Source of the DNA: Silene latifolia
Taxonomy: Eukaryota > Streptophyta > Magnoliopsida > Caryophyllales > Caryophyllaceae
Length of the DNA stretch: 64,000 nt
Assembly: GCF_048544455.1 (NCBI RefSeq)
Contig: NC_133529.1
Coordinates: 50,901,901 to 50,965,900, forward strand
Reading direction: 5' to 3'
Shown piece after piece: positions 46,497-59,130 of this stretch (its first letter is position 1; each line of letters begins with the position of its first letter). Position numbers and translations under genes: made by a program. The notes beneath the pieces are model-generated. The model did no database searches, was not told the origin of the DNA, and saw only the letters and a list, made by a program, of their open reading frames with translations.

Positions 46497-46700
46497 AGCG
46501 GATCCCCATAGCTAGTCTTGCCACGATCCGCTCGTCTTGAGGTAAGGCACGGGTTCTTCTGACTTGTGATCCGCTCGAATCCAGGGGAAGACGCTCGGCT
46601 CCTTGGGCTGCAATCCGCTCGTCTTGGGAACAAGACGCCCGGATCTTGGTGTTGTGAGATGCACGGATCGTGCATGATCCGCTCGGATTCATGGGCAGAC
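46497..46700. promoter_or_regulatory. Palindrome array in U3 of D 5' LTR
   Basis: Degenerate units such as GATCCGCTCGTCTT, GAAGACGCTCGG, AATCCGCTCGTCTT and AAGACGCCCGGATC. The AATCCG/GGATC half-site is more frequent than in C. Upstream of the TATA box, as in C. Confidence 0.5.
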
Positions 46701-47032
46701 TGCTTCTTTTCTTTTTCTCCCCTACAATCCGCAAGGATCGTGTTGGGGATGCAAGGATCCTTTTTGACATTGCCCATTTCACTTTATTATCTACTTAGGC
46801 CTCTAGTATTGGTCTTCTCTTTGATGCTTGGTCATTAGTTGCGATAAATTTAGCTCTATTTCGCCTTGTAAATGCAAGATTAGCAATCCTTTACTACCAA
46901 GGAGACAAAACCTCAAAGAATATGCAAAATGGGAAACTAAAGATAGTAAATGACCCAATTATGCATTATAAAGCATGGGAACGAGGTTAATTCGGGGACT
47001 AAATGTGCTCAAATATGAGTCACATCACCCTC

Positions 47033-49873
47033 CCTATCCATATCTCATATGGAGTCATTTAGGATATTATCGTCTAGTTTTAAACTTTTAGTGAGAAAAT
47101 AGCTTACAAAATTGCGAAAAACCTCAAACTATATCTCATAAAGTTCGGTTTATCTTCTTGACTACGCCATACTCTATGATTCACAATCTTCTTAGTGATC
47201 ATCAAGGTCATTACTTGATATTACCCATTTGATCTTCAAAGTAATGACTTTGAAATTTCCGATCAACATTTTTGAACTTGTCGTATTTTTGGTTTACTAC
47301 TTCATTTTGAAAATATTTCACGTTTCAAAAATCACTTTTATATGTTATTAAATAGATACGAGGTTTTCATATCTACTTAACATTACGGTAAAAGTAACGA
47401 AGTATATATATATTACCAACTATCGGCCTTACACATCCGTATGTATATGGTCAATCACCTCACTATTGTGTTTCTTTTCTGCAAAAGAAAACATAATACA
47501 TGCACACATACCATAAGATTCTCAATCAAATGGTTGTTCGATGTGCTTATCGTTTACTCGTTTTAAACGAATTTACTTGAGGTTTGATCAATTGGGTTCA
47601 CCGGATTAGAGACTTTAAAATCTACAAGATAGTATAATATTTAGTTTTCGTGAAGAATGTAAAATACCTCTTACTTGTGTGGTCTAAACCAACCACCAAG
47701 TTATCATAGGAGTAGGTACAAGTTTTTGTTTTAAATCACCTGAGCGATGCCTTCTATGTGTAAACATAGATGATTACATTCTTTTAAAACCAAATTTAGG
47801 TACATTTGTCCCTATCGAAATCGTTGCTACTCTAGCATCATTTCGATACAAAAATGTCCTATGCTAGACGTCTTATGTTTTATCAATTCATGTAAACTTC
47901 TTTACAAAGAAATGACCCATACTTGGTATCTCATACCAAGATAGTGGAACTAGCCTATCCTTTGAGTAGATGTCTCCTTCAACTTTGTCCTATCGCATAC
48001 ATCTAGTGTAGCTTCTTCTTAACTCCCACTCACTTTCACATTCCTCTTTGCTTCAACAAGCAAAAATGAATCTTATGAAGACCTCTCTTCAACTCATTCG
48101 TGATATTTTATACACTTAGTAAGAGTGAATTACTATAAAGTGAGTGCAACATGTGGCAAAATCTCAACTTATTGCGAAATTGGACTACCTAACCGTTCAA
48201 TTGTCATCATATGCCTAAACTCTTTAGCGCATAAACAATCGATTTGGCCTTCCTCGAAGTGAGCCATTTGACGGTATCATATTGGAGTATTCTATGTGTT
48301 TTTGAAAACTCTTTTCGCAAACTTTTGAATTACTCTTGAGTAATTAAAACTAATATGTCATCATCATGACGGAGGTGTCACTTTCGAAATCAAGACACTC
48401 TTGATAAAATGTGACCCCCATTTAAACTCATAATAAGAGTTTGCAATATGAAACCCCTTTTTAATATGTATGGACGTTAAGTTGTAAAATAATCGCAAAA
48501 AAAAATCGTTGTAAGCTTATGTAGGTGATTTGGTAAATCATGTTACCAATCATTGCTACCGAATTCCTTCAAAGAAACCGCTTTCTATGAAAGAACGAAA
48601 CGAGTATAATAATAAATAGAGGATGGAAGGAGGATGAAGTGCGCGATGTCATAGTAAATACATTAATGAAAAAGAACGAAAAATAGGAAAAATTAACATT
48701 CAATGTTATAAAAACTTGATAAACATTTTTAACAAGTCCATTTATATAATGACCTCTCACTAAATTATATAAATGATTCTAAGATCCTGTCTTTAGACAA
48801 AAATAGGCATCGCTTGGGCGAAACATCCCATAATTGTGTAAATTCGGTAAGTCAACGGTTGACTAATTCTACCTCTAGAACTCTTGGTTGACGAATTTCC
48901 TTAAATCCATCTACTAGTCCCGGAATACAAGACCGTCTTATACCCCGTTGATTCCAACCAACTTTGGCACGTGATAACCGTTTATCACCCTACTTACCCG
49001 AGGTAAAAAGAGAACACCCCGCTTGGGCGAGCGTGGCTCTAATGAACAAGGGATTCATAGGTGTTACTAATTGGTAAGGCTAATCTCAATTTTAGAAATG
49101 TGAGAGATCCTGTCAATTTAGTCATAAATTCCCTATAAGTGAACTAAGTCGGTGAATGAAAATGACGTGAATTGACAATCGCGAAAATAAAATGCATGTG
49201 AATGGCGATTTTGGCATGCGAGAAAAACAAAAGCAAGCAAGCATATGAATAATCCTAGTATGGCCTCCTAGTTAATAAAAACTAGACTATTACATATCGG
49301 AAACCAACTCCTTGGTCGCTTGCCTCTGCATTCCAAAAGTGGCTCCTTCTTGTGGGATTTGGAACACCTTTCCAAAAATAGACTCCATCTCGATGTAAAT
49401 CCGTCTTTTGGAAACGCCGGTAAGAATAACTATTACAATTGAATTACATAGCTATTACTATTATACATTAATTAATAAAATAAATAAAACTATTAATTAA
49501 TTATAAACCGACGATACGAGATCATATTTAAATTACAAACAAATCGATATTCCCATTCATTTCGGGTAATAACGATTAAAATAAACTAGGCCATACTAGG
49601 TACAACAAAATAAATACTTTAAATAAATGACAATCATTCATTCAACATAAATAAATATGCTTAAAATGCTGTAAAATGATGCCAAAATCGCCCTATCTTA
49701 CAATCGTTGGTATCTTGCTCGGTTTTGTGGATTTAATCGATTTTTAACTTGTAAAAATCAATAATCAACTCTTAAATCTCATTTAAGTCCAAACTTATTG
49801 TCCAAACTATTTTGGACCTCAAAATTAGTCCTCACTAATTTGATGATGAATAATTAGTTTGATTTGGTGATAT
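47033..49873 (-). other. Middle internal segment of E
   Basis: Resumes E after D. On the minus strand its right part is the leader (the AAATCGCC and GGTAAGGCT stretches near 49690 and 49073 match B at 18331 and 17695). Degenerate leader repeats (GCTTGGGCGA near 48813 and 49021) are present. Where gag should start, near 48700, no gag is found. No ORF of note. Ends with target copy GATAT (49869-49873). Confidence 0.7.
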
Positions 49874-50940
49874 TGTTGGAATATGTGTCCTCCGACAATA
49901 ATGCGATCACAACTGTCGATCATGATGATCACATGTTTAAGTCTCATTTTAAGAATACATGTGGGATGTAATATTTTACAGTCAACTGGTCCACACATAT
50001 CGGTAATGATTGGTTGACTAGAGTTTGACATTACTATCGTGCGACGGTGGTGATCAGTTGATCCCCTTAGGTCATACCTAAAGGGTAACACTCTTAATTG
50101 AATATTTAATTTATCGTATGACGATACGGGTTAATTAAATTACTTAAAATTGACGGACGATTTTGGAGGTGATATTTACGTGCCTCATTATAATTTGATT
50201 AAATAAGATACGGTCTAAGTAATCGAATTGTTTTATTTCTTAGATGAAATTATTGTTTACGGAAACAAATTGAAACGGAATGAATAAATTATTATAAATA
50301 CAGAATGTTGTAGTTTATAATTCGGAAACACTTTTGGTACAAGTAATTATGAATTACTAGGTTAAATTTTATATATGACATATTTTATTAATATGTTGAT
50401 TTTTAATTGTTAAAAATACATTTTATACACATAATGTCTTGGAACATGTTACATGTGACAAATTGACAAAATAATGTGTAAAATGGAAAGTCCATTTTAC
50501 ACAATATGTACCGAAAATAAGGAGGAGAATTATACTTAATTATGTTAAATTATGTTGAGTGGAAAGCATAATCATAATACCTATCTAGTAGCCTTGCATA
50601 CCTATGTTTTCTTGAGAAGAATAACTTGTCCCTGCATTGGCTCTCTCTCCTTCTCCCAACCGGTTTTCCAAGAGCCTTAAGGAGAGTTTTTCTCCATCAA
50701 TTTTTCATTCATACTTTTACATAATATTTCTAGGGTAAGAAATATAAAAACTCTCTAGAAAACTAGAGAAATAAACACTCCAAAATTCATCTTCTCTTAA
50801 CCGAAATTAAGAGACCAATATTAATATTTTGGGTAAATTTTTAGTAAGATTATTATTATTCTAGATCTAATAATATTAATCTATTAAGGAGTTATCTTGG
50901 GTATTCACTTTTGGAGAGATTCTATACTTGAATCTATGTT
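49874..50940 (+). repeat. Truncated 5' LTR of H
   Basis: Matches 56237-57300 of the right LTR. The last 200 bp or so of the LTR are missing; the sequence jumps at ...ATCTATGTT into leader sequence equivalent to 25637 of A2. Confidence 0.85.
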
Positions 50941-52180
50941 AATTATTGTCATAAGTTAGTGGAGACTAATTTTGAGTCCTAAGTTGGTTAGGGTAATTAA
51001 CTTGTGCATAAATATGATTTTATGTAATTTATTGTGATTTTAAAAGGTTGAATCACGCAAATCCGTAAAAATCGATTAATATACGATATTGGCTCCTTAA
51101 AGGCGATTTAGCATAAAATTGGGCATGTTCTTACATATTATAATGCAGCATTTTATTTATGATTGTCATAATTTTATTTTATGTAATTTTGAATTATGTA
51201 ATTTTTACTTAGTATGGCCTTAGTTTTTAATTGATATTACCCGAAATGTATGGGAATATCGATTCGGTTGTAATTTATTGTCATCTCGTATCACCGTTTT
51301 GTAATTTAATAGATTTATTTTATTTTAATTACAAATGTATAATAGGAAATTACGTAATTTGTTATGTAATTTAATTTATTTCGGAGTTCCTTGAAGACGG
51401 TGTCACTCAAGAAGGCGATACATAAAGACGGTGTTACCTCGAGATGCGTGCCAAAACCGAAGTTCAAGGGACCAATGGAGTTAGTTTCCGAATATGTAAT
51501 AGTTAATTAGATTTTCTATTTTAGGAAGGCCATACTAGGATTTAATTTATGCTTTGCATTTTATTTATATGTTGCATGCATCGCTAAATCGCCACAACTA
51601 AAACATGCATTATCTTTTTAATCGAGTTTATCGACCGTGTCAATTAAAATTATCGTAGTTCACCGCTTTAGTTCACTTAAAACGTGATAGATAATAAATT
51701 GACATGACCTCTCGCTAAAATAAACAATTGAGACTTAGCCTTACCAAAAAGTAGAAACCATGAAAACCTATTTCGTGAGGAAGTGCACTCGGCCACCCCG
51801 GGGTACAAACCTTGTTACGTAAGGGAAGTGGGTGATAAATGTCTAATCCACCGAATTCATGTTGATGAGGGTTTCATCGGCTACCCCGTGCCCAAGTTAA
51901 TGTGAATTTGGATCATGGACACATTTATTCGAAATTTGGGCTGAACTCAACAAAAGTAATTGATAAGGGTTTCATCGGCTACCCCGTGCCCTTGTCGGAT
52001 GTGTTTTGGGCTAAAGATAAATGTTAATGTAATTTTATCGACCGAGAGTTCTAAAAGTAGAATCGATTAAAGAGTTAATCCACTGAGTTATATTGATAAG
52101 GGTTTCATCGGCTACCCCGTGCCCAAGTTAATATGAATTTGGATCTCGGAATCATTTATCATAGTTAGGTAGAGGTCATT
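50941..52180 (+). other. Leader of H (5' part deleted)
   Basis: Homologous to about 25637-26850 of A2. Holds three leader repeats at 51860-51914, 51960-51998 and 52091-52145, in the form GGTTTCATCGGCTACCCCGTG. Similarity to A2 fades at about 52180, before the place of gag. Confidence 0.72.
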
Positions 52181-55100
52181 ATATAAATGCTTTACTTGTT
52201 ATTTACAAGTATTAATAAAACGATAAATGTTAAGTTTTCCACTATTCCGTTATTATATTGTTCTATTTCTTTACCACAATCATATACGATATCATTTCGG
52301 TTTTTGATTCAAATCTCCATTAAAACATCGTAACTAAAGACAAATTTGAATTTTCTTCTAAAAACCTCGAATTATCCATTGGAAGGATCTGATGTAAAGG
52401 GTATAGATAAAAGTTATTCATTATCAAACAGGTTTTTGATTCTTGACTAACACATCTACTTACAATGGATTGTTTTTTTTTTCATATACTAAATTAAAAT
52501 TAAGTGCCTTGAAGCGATAAATTGTTTTGGTAATTAGATTTGTCAGAATTCGTAATTGACCAAAATAACGCAACCACTTCAATGAAAGTTTTAAGACTAA
52601 ACAAATGAATTGAAGAGTAGTCTTCATGAAATTCAATTTTGCTTCTCTAAGCAAAGACTCATTGAAATAAGTGGGAGCATTCTCTTAAACCGTTAAGAAA
52701 AGGGTGAGGTTCAAGAAGTAAAATTAGAATGGAATTGATACAAAGTAATGTTAAAAGTAAAGTTATTGAGAATAACGATACTAAACCTATCAATCCCGAC
52801 CGATAAAGTTTTCACTGTCTTAAATGTTGGACACTAGAAAGAAAACTACCCCAAATTGTTAAAGAATAAGCAAGTTAGTTGTGGGACATCTAATAAGACT
52901 TAGTTCTTTATTTATTTGATTGACATAAGTTTTGCTAGTACCATTTCGTCAATATTAGAAACCGATGGTGGTTTTCATCATTATATGCGATACAGAGGAT
53001 GATTAGAATATGACGACTAGCATCAAATAATGTCGAGAGATAGAGTCATTGTGTACTCAATATAGTTTTGGGTTTAAAGTTGTACCTTAATTAGGAATAT
53101 TAAGTACATGGACCCTAAATAAGAATATAATTTTTGTTAAGATACAAAAGAGGTTTCACTTTTGTGACCCTATACACCATGATTTGATGTATGGCTAGCC
53201 CATTATCAAGGTGATTATATTCTAAACCAAACTAGAATGATATATCATGAAGATGATGCAAGACTCAAATTGGTAATCCAAGATTAAACCTTAGATTCTA
53301 GAATGATGAACGCAAAGAGTTATCGAGTACTCTTGAAACCATTAGATCTTATGGTATATGCGTATCTTGTATTCAAAGCAAGATGTCTCGTGCCTTTTGG
53401 TTGAAAAGGAGATCGAGGTTGTAAATAATTGATCCAAAATAGGTTGATAATTTTATTTTACCAACGATTTAAGTTGACGCTAATGTGTTCACTTAATAAG
53501 GTAAATAGAGAAATCCTTGAAGAAGTTCAAAGAGTTCAAGAAATCACAATTTAGTCGTGATGGGATTATCAAAGTGAAGACTTTGATATAAGCCAAATGA
53601 AATATGATATAGTATCACAAGTTAATCTCTCTTAAACGCACATTATGGGGTAATGTGTGGTTGGATAAGAATTCAAACGCTATTCGATATGGTTTGGACT
53701 TCGATCAAGTTACTTTGAGTTACTTTATCCTTTTGGGGATTTTATCATTTTGTCTAAATTATTTTTCCACTAAATCTAAAACAAATCATATGAGATATGA
53801 AATGGTAGGGTACCATGTTTGTAAGTTTTCACAAGAAATAAATGCTCATTTTTCCCTTTCAGTTATCACGAGTACGACGGGTTTGCGGCTCGTAAAGCTG
53901 CCTTTCTAAAATACAAGTTTATTTCTAGAATGCCACAAAGAATGTTATGTCGCAAAAAACTGGTCTTTTTTGGCTACATGAGACGTTTTGTGTAAGACGT
54001 TGTTTCTTTAAAACCTAGGAGGTTAAATTCGTCACTTGTTGAATTTAACCTTGAATTCATGCTACTTTTAAGAAAGTAAAGAGCTTATAACTTACAAAAG
54101 AAATCGTTTGATTCAAGTTGATTACTTCTAGAAAGTAATGAACATATGACTTACATGAGAGTGTTTAAGTCACAACTCAATACAAGGCTTAGAGCCATGA
54201 AAATCCGAAATAAAAGGCTTGATTAGTGACAAAGGGTTTTGCACTAATAAAGAGAAATTTCAAAGCTTGATTGGTAGCAAAGGGTTTTGCACTAGTTGAA
54301 ATGCTTAAGTCTATTTGGATCTTCTTAGGGATTGTGTTTCATTATGATGGTATGCATATAGCGAGTAAATCTAAAACCCACTTCTTCAATTAGAAGGAAT
54401 GTATTCAATACATATCTTGAGTTTTGTAGATTCTTGCAATCCTAAGATAATGTGAAACTTAAGAGAGGGTCTTAAGTAGGACATCAATGAGTTGGAATCA
54501 ACATTTTGATCATGTGATAAAACTTTTCTCAATAGGTTGAGAAGTTGTGCTTATACATGAAGTTTAGTGGGAGTTACGGAAATTTTAATTAGTCTAATAT
54601 GTGGATGCCATATTGATCATTGAGAATGATTTAAGACTTTTGGAGTAATACAATACATCTTTAATATCCAGATTTATGTAGATAAATCAACATGATATTA
54701 GCGTCAAATAATAAGTCTTATGTTGATAAGATTCATGACTAGTTCAATCAAATTTAACATATTTGATTGATTCCATTTGCTTCCGCTGCCGGATCAATTA
54801 AATAAGTAATGATGTATAACACTTCATATACTTTGAGTATGATGAATTGTTTCGAATCGAATTTAAGTAATAGTTAACAAGTAAGCCATAATGATTACCC
54901 TTAAGTGCTTGCAGAAGCATTAAGGAAGTAATGCAAAGTGTTTTTGATGCAAAATTTTGTGTAAGGGTGATACACAAGTAACAATTGACAATTGAGATTG
55001 CGCATGGTTTCTGACAAAACCATAATCAAAACACATCAGGATGGTTAAGATACCATCGTGGCTATATTATTTAAGGAATAGATTTTCTAGAATCGTTCTA

Positions 55101-56225
55101 GACAATAAAGAACAATGAGAAATGTTTACAACGGAAATTGAGTACACTTGCAATCATGAGATGTGCAAGAAGGATAAGTCCCGCACACTGTGAAAACAGT
55201 GGGAGCTATATATTCTAAGGCTAGAGGGCCTATGTCTTGATTGGATCTCGACACGTACTCAGAAAGTTTTGTAATGCAAATGTATACATTACAAAGGAAA
55301 ACGAGTATGTACTAAGGTTGAGTAAGGTACAAGAAGTTGATAAAACCTACTAACCAAAGCCTTCTCATAGGCTTAACATGATGAGTCATGTCATATGTAA
55401 TTTCAATTGAATTGAGATGAACAACTACATTCAAGACCAAACTGGATTATAGAATATGAAGTAGTAATCAAGTATTGACTACTCATATGATAATCACATT
55501 TATCGTTCGATTTTTTTTTTAAATCTTAAAAACTCCTTTTATACTTTGTTACATCCAAACGGGTTGTAGAGACAATTGAACCCCGTTAAAGTGAACTCGG
55601 ATTAACATAGTATTCGCCCATAGTCACTTATATGAGGTGACGTCTCGAAGTGACTAGAGTGTGATGCGATTGATGGCAAGTTCAAGTGCCATAGAGTCAT
55701 GTGAGATGACTACTCGATCACATAGGCAGACTGTTAGGAACACTTTGTCGGGCCTTATGACCGCTTATAGAGTTCTGGCAAATTTATATAGCCTGGTCGT
55801 GGCGAGAGCTACTATAGTATTCTAATGAGTCGATTCTTTTTACTAAAGACTGTTCGCCTAAGATGGCACAGTTTCAGATTAACTTTGATTTGTGTTACTA
55901 CGACCTTCGTAAATGGGGTCAAATGGGCATATTTTGGGTTATGATGGCTGTGGCTAGTCGAAGGGAATAAGTGCGATAGGAATTGTCCACCCCCTTGTCA
56001 GGGTTAAAACAATATCTCAGGGCCACTCGAGGAGTAATGAACTGGAAATGCGTGGCCACGCTCGGAAGGTATCTATGGTAGATAACTCCGGTCAATCAGT
56101 TATTCTCCAGATCGAGGAAACCACTCTCAATATGATCACTTGCAAGTACGACCCGAAAGACACCTTGCATTGAGTGGGAGATAGTAATAGGACAAGACAA
56201 ATGGTGACGCACACTTGTCGAGGAC
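52181..56225 (+). other. Non-coding body of H
   Basis: 4 kb without a recognisable protein. Several stretches resemble A2 3' sequence (54540 like 29290) and E. The last 700 bp is the conserved 3' block. Small frames such as 53655-53909 have no support. Confidence 0.7.
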
Positions 56226-56236
56226 AAGTGGGAGAT
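56226..56236 (+). other. Polypurine tract of H
   Basis: AAGTGGGAGAT directly before the LTR at 56237. Confidence 0.75.
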
Positions 56237-57505
56237 TGTTGGAATATATGTCCTCCGACAATAATGCGATCACAACTGTCGATCATGATGATCACATGTT
56301 TAAGTCTCATTTTAAGAATACATGTGGGATGTAATATTTTACAGTCAACTGGTCCACACATATCGGTAATGATTGGCTGACTAGAGTTTGACATTACTGT
56401 CGTGCGACGGTGGTGATCAGTTGATCCCCTTAGGTCATACCTAAAGGGTAACACTCTTAATTGAATATTTAATTGATCGTATGACGATACGGGTTAATTA
56501 AATTACTTAAAATTGACGGACAATTTTGGAGGTGATATTTATGTGTCTCATTATAATTTGATTAAATAAGATACGGTCTAAGTAATCGAATTGTTTTATT
56601 GCTTAGATGAAATTATTGTTTACGGAAACAAATTGAAACGGAATGAATAAATTATTATAAATACAGAATGTTGTAGTTTATAATTCGGAAACACTTTTGG
56701 TACAAGTAATTATGAATTACTAGGTTAAATTTTATAAGTGACATATTTTATTAATATGTTGATTTTTAATTGTTAAAAATACATTTTATACACATAATGT
56801 TCTGGAACATGTTACATGTGACAAATTGACAAAATAATGTGTAAAATGGACTTTCCATTTTACACAATATGTACCGAAAATAAGGAGGAGTATTATACTT
56901 AATTATGTTAAATTATGTTGAGTGGAAAGCATAATCATAATACCTAGTTAGTAGCCTTGCATACCTATGTTTTCTTGAGAAGAATAACTTGTCCATGCAT
57001 TGGCTCTCTCTCCTTCTCCCAACCGGTTTTCCAAGAGCCTTAAGGAGAGTTTTTCTCCATCAATTTTTCATTCATACTTTTACATAATATTTCTAATGTA
57101 AGAAATATAAAAACTCTCTAGAAAACTAGAGAAATAAACACTCCAAAATTCATCTTCTCTTAACCGAAATTAAGAGACCAATATTAATATTTTGGGTCAA
57201 TTTTTAGTAAGATTATTATTATTCTAGATCTAATAATATTAATCTATTAAGGGTTTATCTTGGGTATTCACTTTTGGGAGAGATTCTATACTTGAATCTA
57301 TGTTCATCCATTTTATGAGTGCTCAAGAACTAACAAGAAGGAGATCTTGTTGGTGCCCTTTTAATCCGAAAATCATATGGTGAGAAAACGATTTCTTCAC
57401 TTATCTATTTTAGTTTGCATGCATAAGATTTGTAATTAATTTTATGACTAAATTAATTTGTAACATATTATAATATGTTGTATAATGAGATATAGATTTC
57501 CAACA
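56237..57505 (+). repeat. 3' LTR of H
   Basis: 1,269 bp, TGTTGGAATATATG to GATTTCCAACA, followed by target copy GATAT. Same layout and TATA position as the A LTR, clearly diverged from it in the second half. Confidence 0.9.
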
Positions 57506-57510
57506 GATAT

Positions 57511-58220
57511 TTGCTAATTTAATCGGTAAAATCATAACTTTTAAGTAATAAATCCAAAATAATTGAAAATGTTACAAAATATGAAACAAATTTTTTTTAG
57601 TATTCTGGAACACTCCTAATAACACCAAAATGTCAGAAAAATTGCCCAAAAATTCGGATAAATTTTTATGAAGAAAAAGATCGATATTTATCGGTTTTTA
57701 ACCACTAAAACCAATAAACATCAAAACAAGGTGAAAATACATTTTAAATTTCACTTTTAACTTTTAAATCATATTTTTAAATGTACATAAATTTATAAAG
57801 GGCAGGAACAAATGTTTCAAATATTTGATTAATTAAATTCACTTTTATCGACTTTTATCTCATAAAATCAATAAACATGCAAAACTTCAAACCAACCTTC
57901 AAAATTTTACATACAATCTGTAGGAAATATGAATGAAATAATATAAAAATTTCATGGCCCGAATCAACATTTAACTATTTTTAGTTAACTCTTAACCAAA
58001 ATACGGCATTTTTGACTCGGTTTTCTACCAAAAATCATTAAAATTAGCAAAATAACTTCACAAATCACCAAAGTTTACCATAAAGCTTTTGAGATCAGTA
58101 GGTATGCATGTCCAAACATTTTCGTGCTAAAACCTCTTTTAACACCATTTTTTGATTTTTCCAAATTATCTCATAATTTGTTTAATATGCTTAAAATCAA
58201 CATGCAAATTACAAGCCTAA
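57511..58220 (-). other. 5' leader start of E
   Basis: AT-rich, joins the E segment left of H (49873) with the PBS. Similar to the first part of the B leader near 18300-19394. No gene. Confidence 0.7.
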
Positions 58221-58232
58221 GCTCTGATACCA
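58221..58232 (-). other. PBS of element E, initiator tRNA-Met
   Basis: The minus strand reads TGGTATCAGAGC, an exact match to the common plant copia PBS, two bases from the LTR edge at 58235. Confidence 0.85.
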
Positions 58233-58234
58233 CT

Positions 58235-58712
58235 TGAAAGATCATAGATCCTAATTAGACTCTCTAATTAAAAATCAAATTATCTCATAATTTGTGTTTA
58301 TGTGATCTATGTAACATGCATGCAATAATAAAGCATCTTAATTTAAAAGATGAGGAAAATAATTTTCCTTACATTGAGAAATGGTAGTATTTGGGCACAA
58401 TCAAGTTCACCCATCTTGGTTGTTCTTGAGCTATTCATATTGGCAAGATCCTCCTAGAATCCAAGTCTCTAAAAGAGAATATCTCCTTACATGATGCACC
58501 CAAGAACTTACCCAACAACCTTACAAATATTACCCTTGAAATAATATGTGAATAATACTAACTCTTAGTATTAATTTTAATCACTAACTATTAGTAACTT
58601 TATGTGTTTTTATTTTTTAGAGAGATGTAAGAACTCTTTACACTTTTTCTCACATGCAAAATGTTCAAGTGTGTAAAAATGAACCAAAAGATGGAGTGTA
58701 GTAGAGGGGGGG
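58235..58712 (-). repeat. 5' LTR of element E, cut by F
   Basis: 478 bp of the LTR remain, starting TGAAAGATCATAG on the plus strand. From 58398 it matches 32237 onward. It breaks at GAGGGGGGG, where F starts; the rest lies outside the window. Confidence 0.82.
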
Positions 58713-59130
58713 TGTAGATACCTCAATTCTGCACCTCCCGCAAGCCACCCGGTGATGATTGGGCCGCATATTTGGTACACGGAACGATTTATGACAATTC
58801 GTAAGTTTATCGCCAAGTGATAGCTCAAATACTTGTGTCTACCCCTTGGTCGTCATCTACGCGCCGCCACGGTCGTTTTGACAGTAATTAGAGTACATTT
58901 GGAGTCCGGGTCAAAAACCATCTTCATTTTCTAATAACCGTTTAAAATGCCGAGTCAGAATATTCTGGAATATTCCGGATATTTGTATTCCATATTTTCA
59001 ATCTTTTAAATCTTTTGGTAAATTATATCCCGAAATTATATTTTAAATAATAAGGAAATTAAGATCAACTTCAATTCCATAATAGAAACGCGGAAAATGT
59101 TTCTTCCGCAGGAGGAAACCCTTGGGGAAA

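Larger units (their letters stand above)
35955..47027 (-). mobile_element. Element D: Athila-like retrotransposon without pol, inserted in E
   Basis: Same layout as C on the minus strand: 5' LTR 44866-47027 (with a LINE insert), tRNA-Asp-like PBS, gag-protease remnant, array, ORF1 remnant, 3' non-coding region, 3' LTR 35955-37671. The TSD CCCTC (35950-35954 and 47028-47032) is perfect. Without the LINE and its target copy the length is about 10.6 kb. Both genes are broken. D diverges clearly from C but follows it from end to end. Confidence 0.9.
44866..47027 (-). repeat. 5' LTR of element D with LINE insertion
   Basis: 2,162 bp, of which 432 bp is the LINE fragment and 13 bp a duplicated target, leaving 1,717 bp as in the other LTR. 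Ends at 47027 before target copy CCCTC. Confidence 0.9.
49874..57505 (+). mobile_element. Element H: gag-less copia-like element inserted in E
   Basis: The 7.6-kb element is bounded by TGTTGG and CCAACA with TSD GATAT at 49869-49873 and 57506-57510. The left LTR is cut short by an internal deletion that also removed the PBS and the first part of the leader. The leader (to about 52180) and the 3' block (from about 55540) match A2, but there is no gag between them; that part resembles E instead. Confidence 0.87.
32237..58712 (-). mobile_element. Element E: gag-less copia-like element, host of the nest
   Basis: Minus-strand element in three pieces around D and H. Right end: LTR 58235-58712 (cut by F) and a perfect TGGTATCAGAGC PBS. 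Left end: polypurine tract and LTR 33239-32237 (cut by A2). The two LTR parts overlap over about 310 bp (from 32237 and from 58398). The reconstructed length is about 8.6 kb with an LTR of about 1,165 bp. Where gag sits in B nothing codes. Shares a non-coding block with H (a CTTCCGCTGC stretch near 34893 and 54780). Confidence 0.82.

Noticed and set aside
56092..56454. 120-codon minus-strand frame, with a related one at 49825-50091
   Set aside because: Antisense to the LTR start of H; the repetition is due to the LTR pair.
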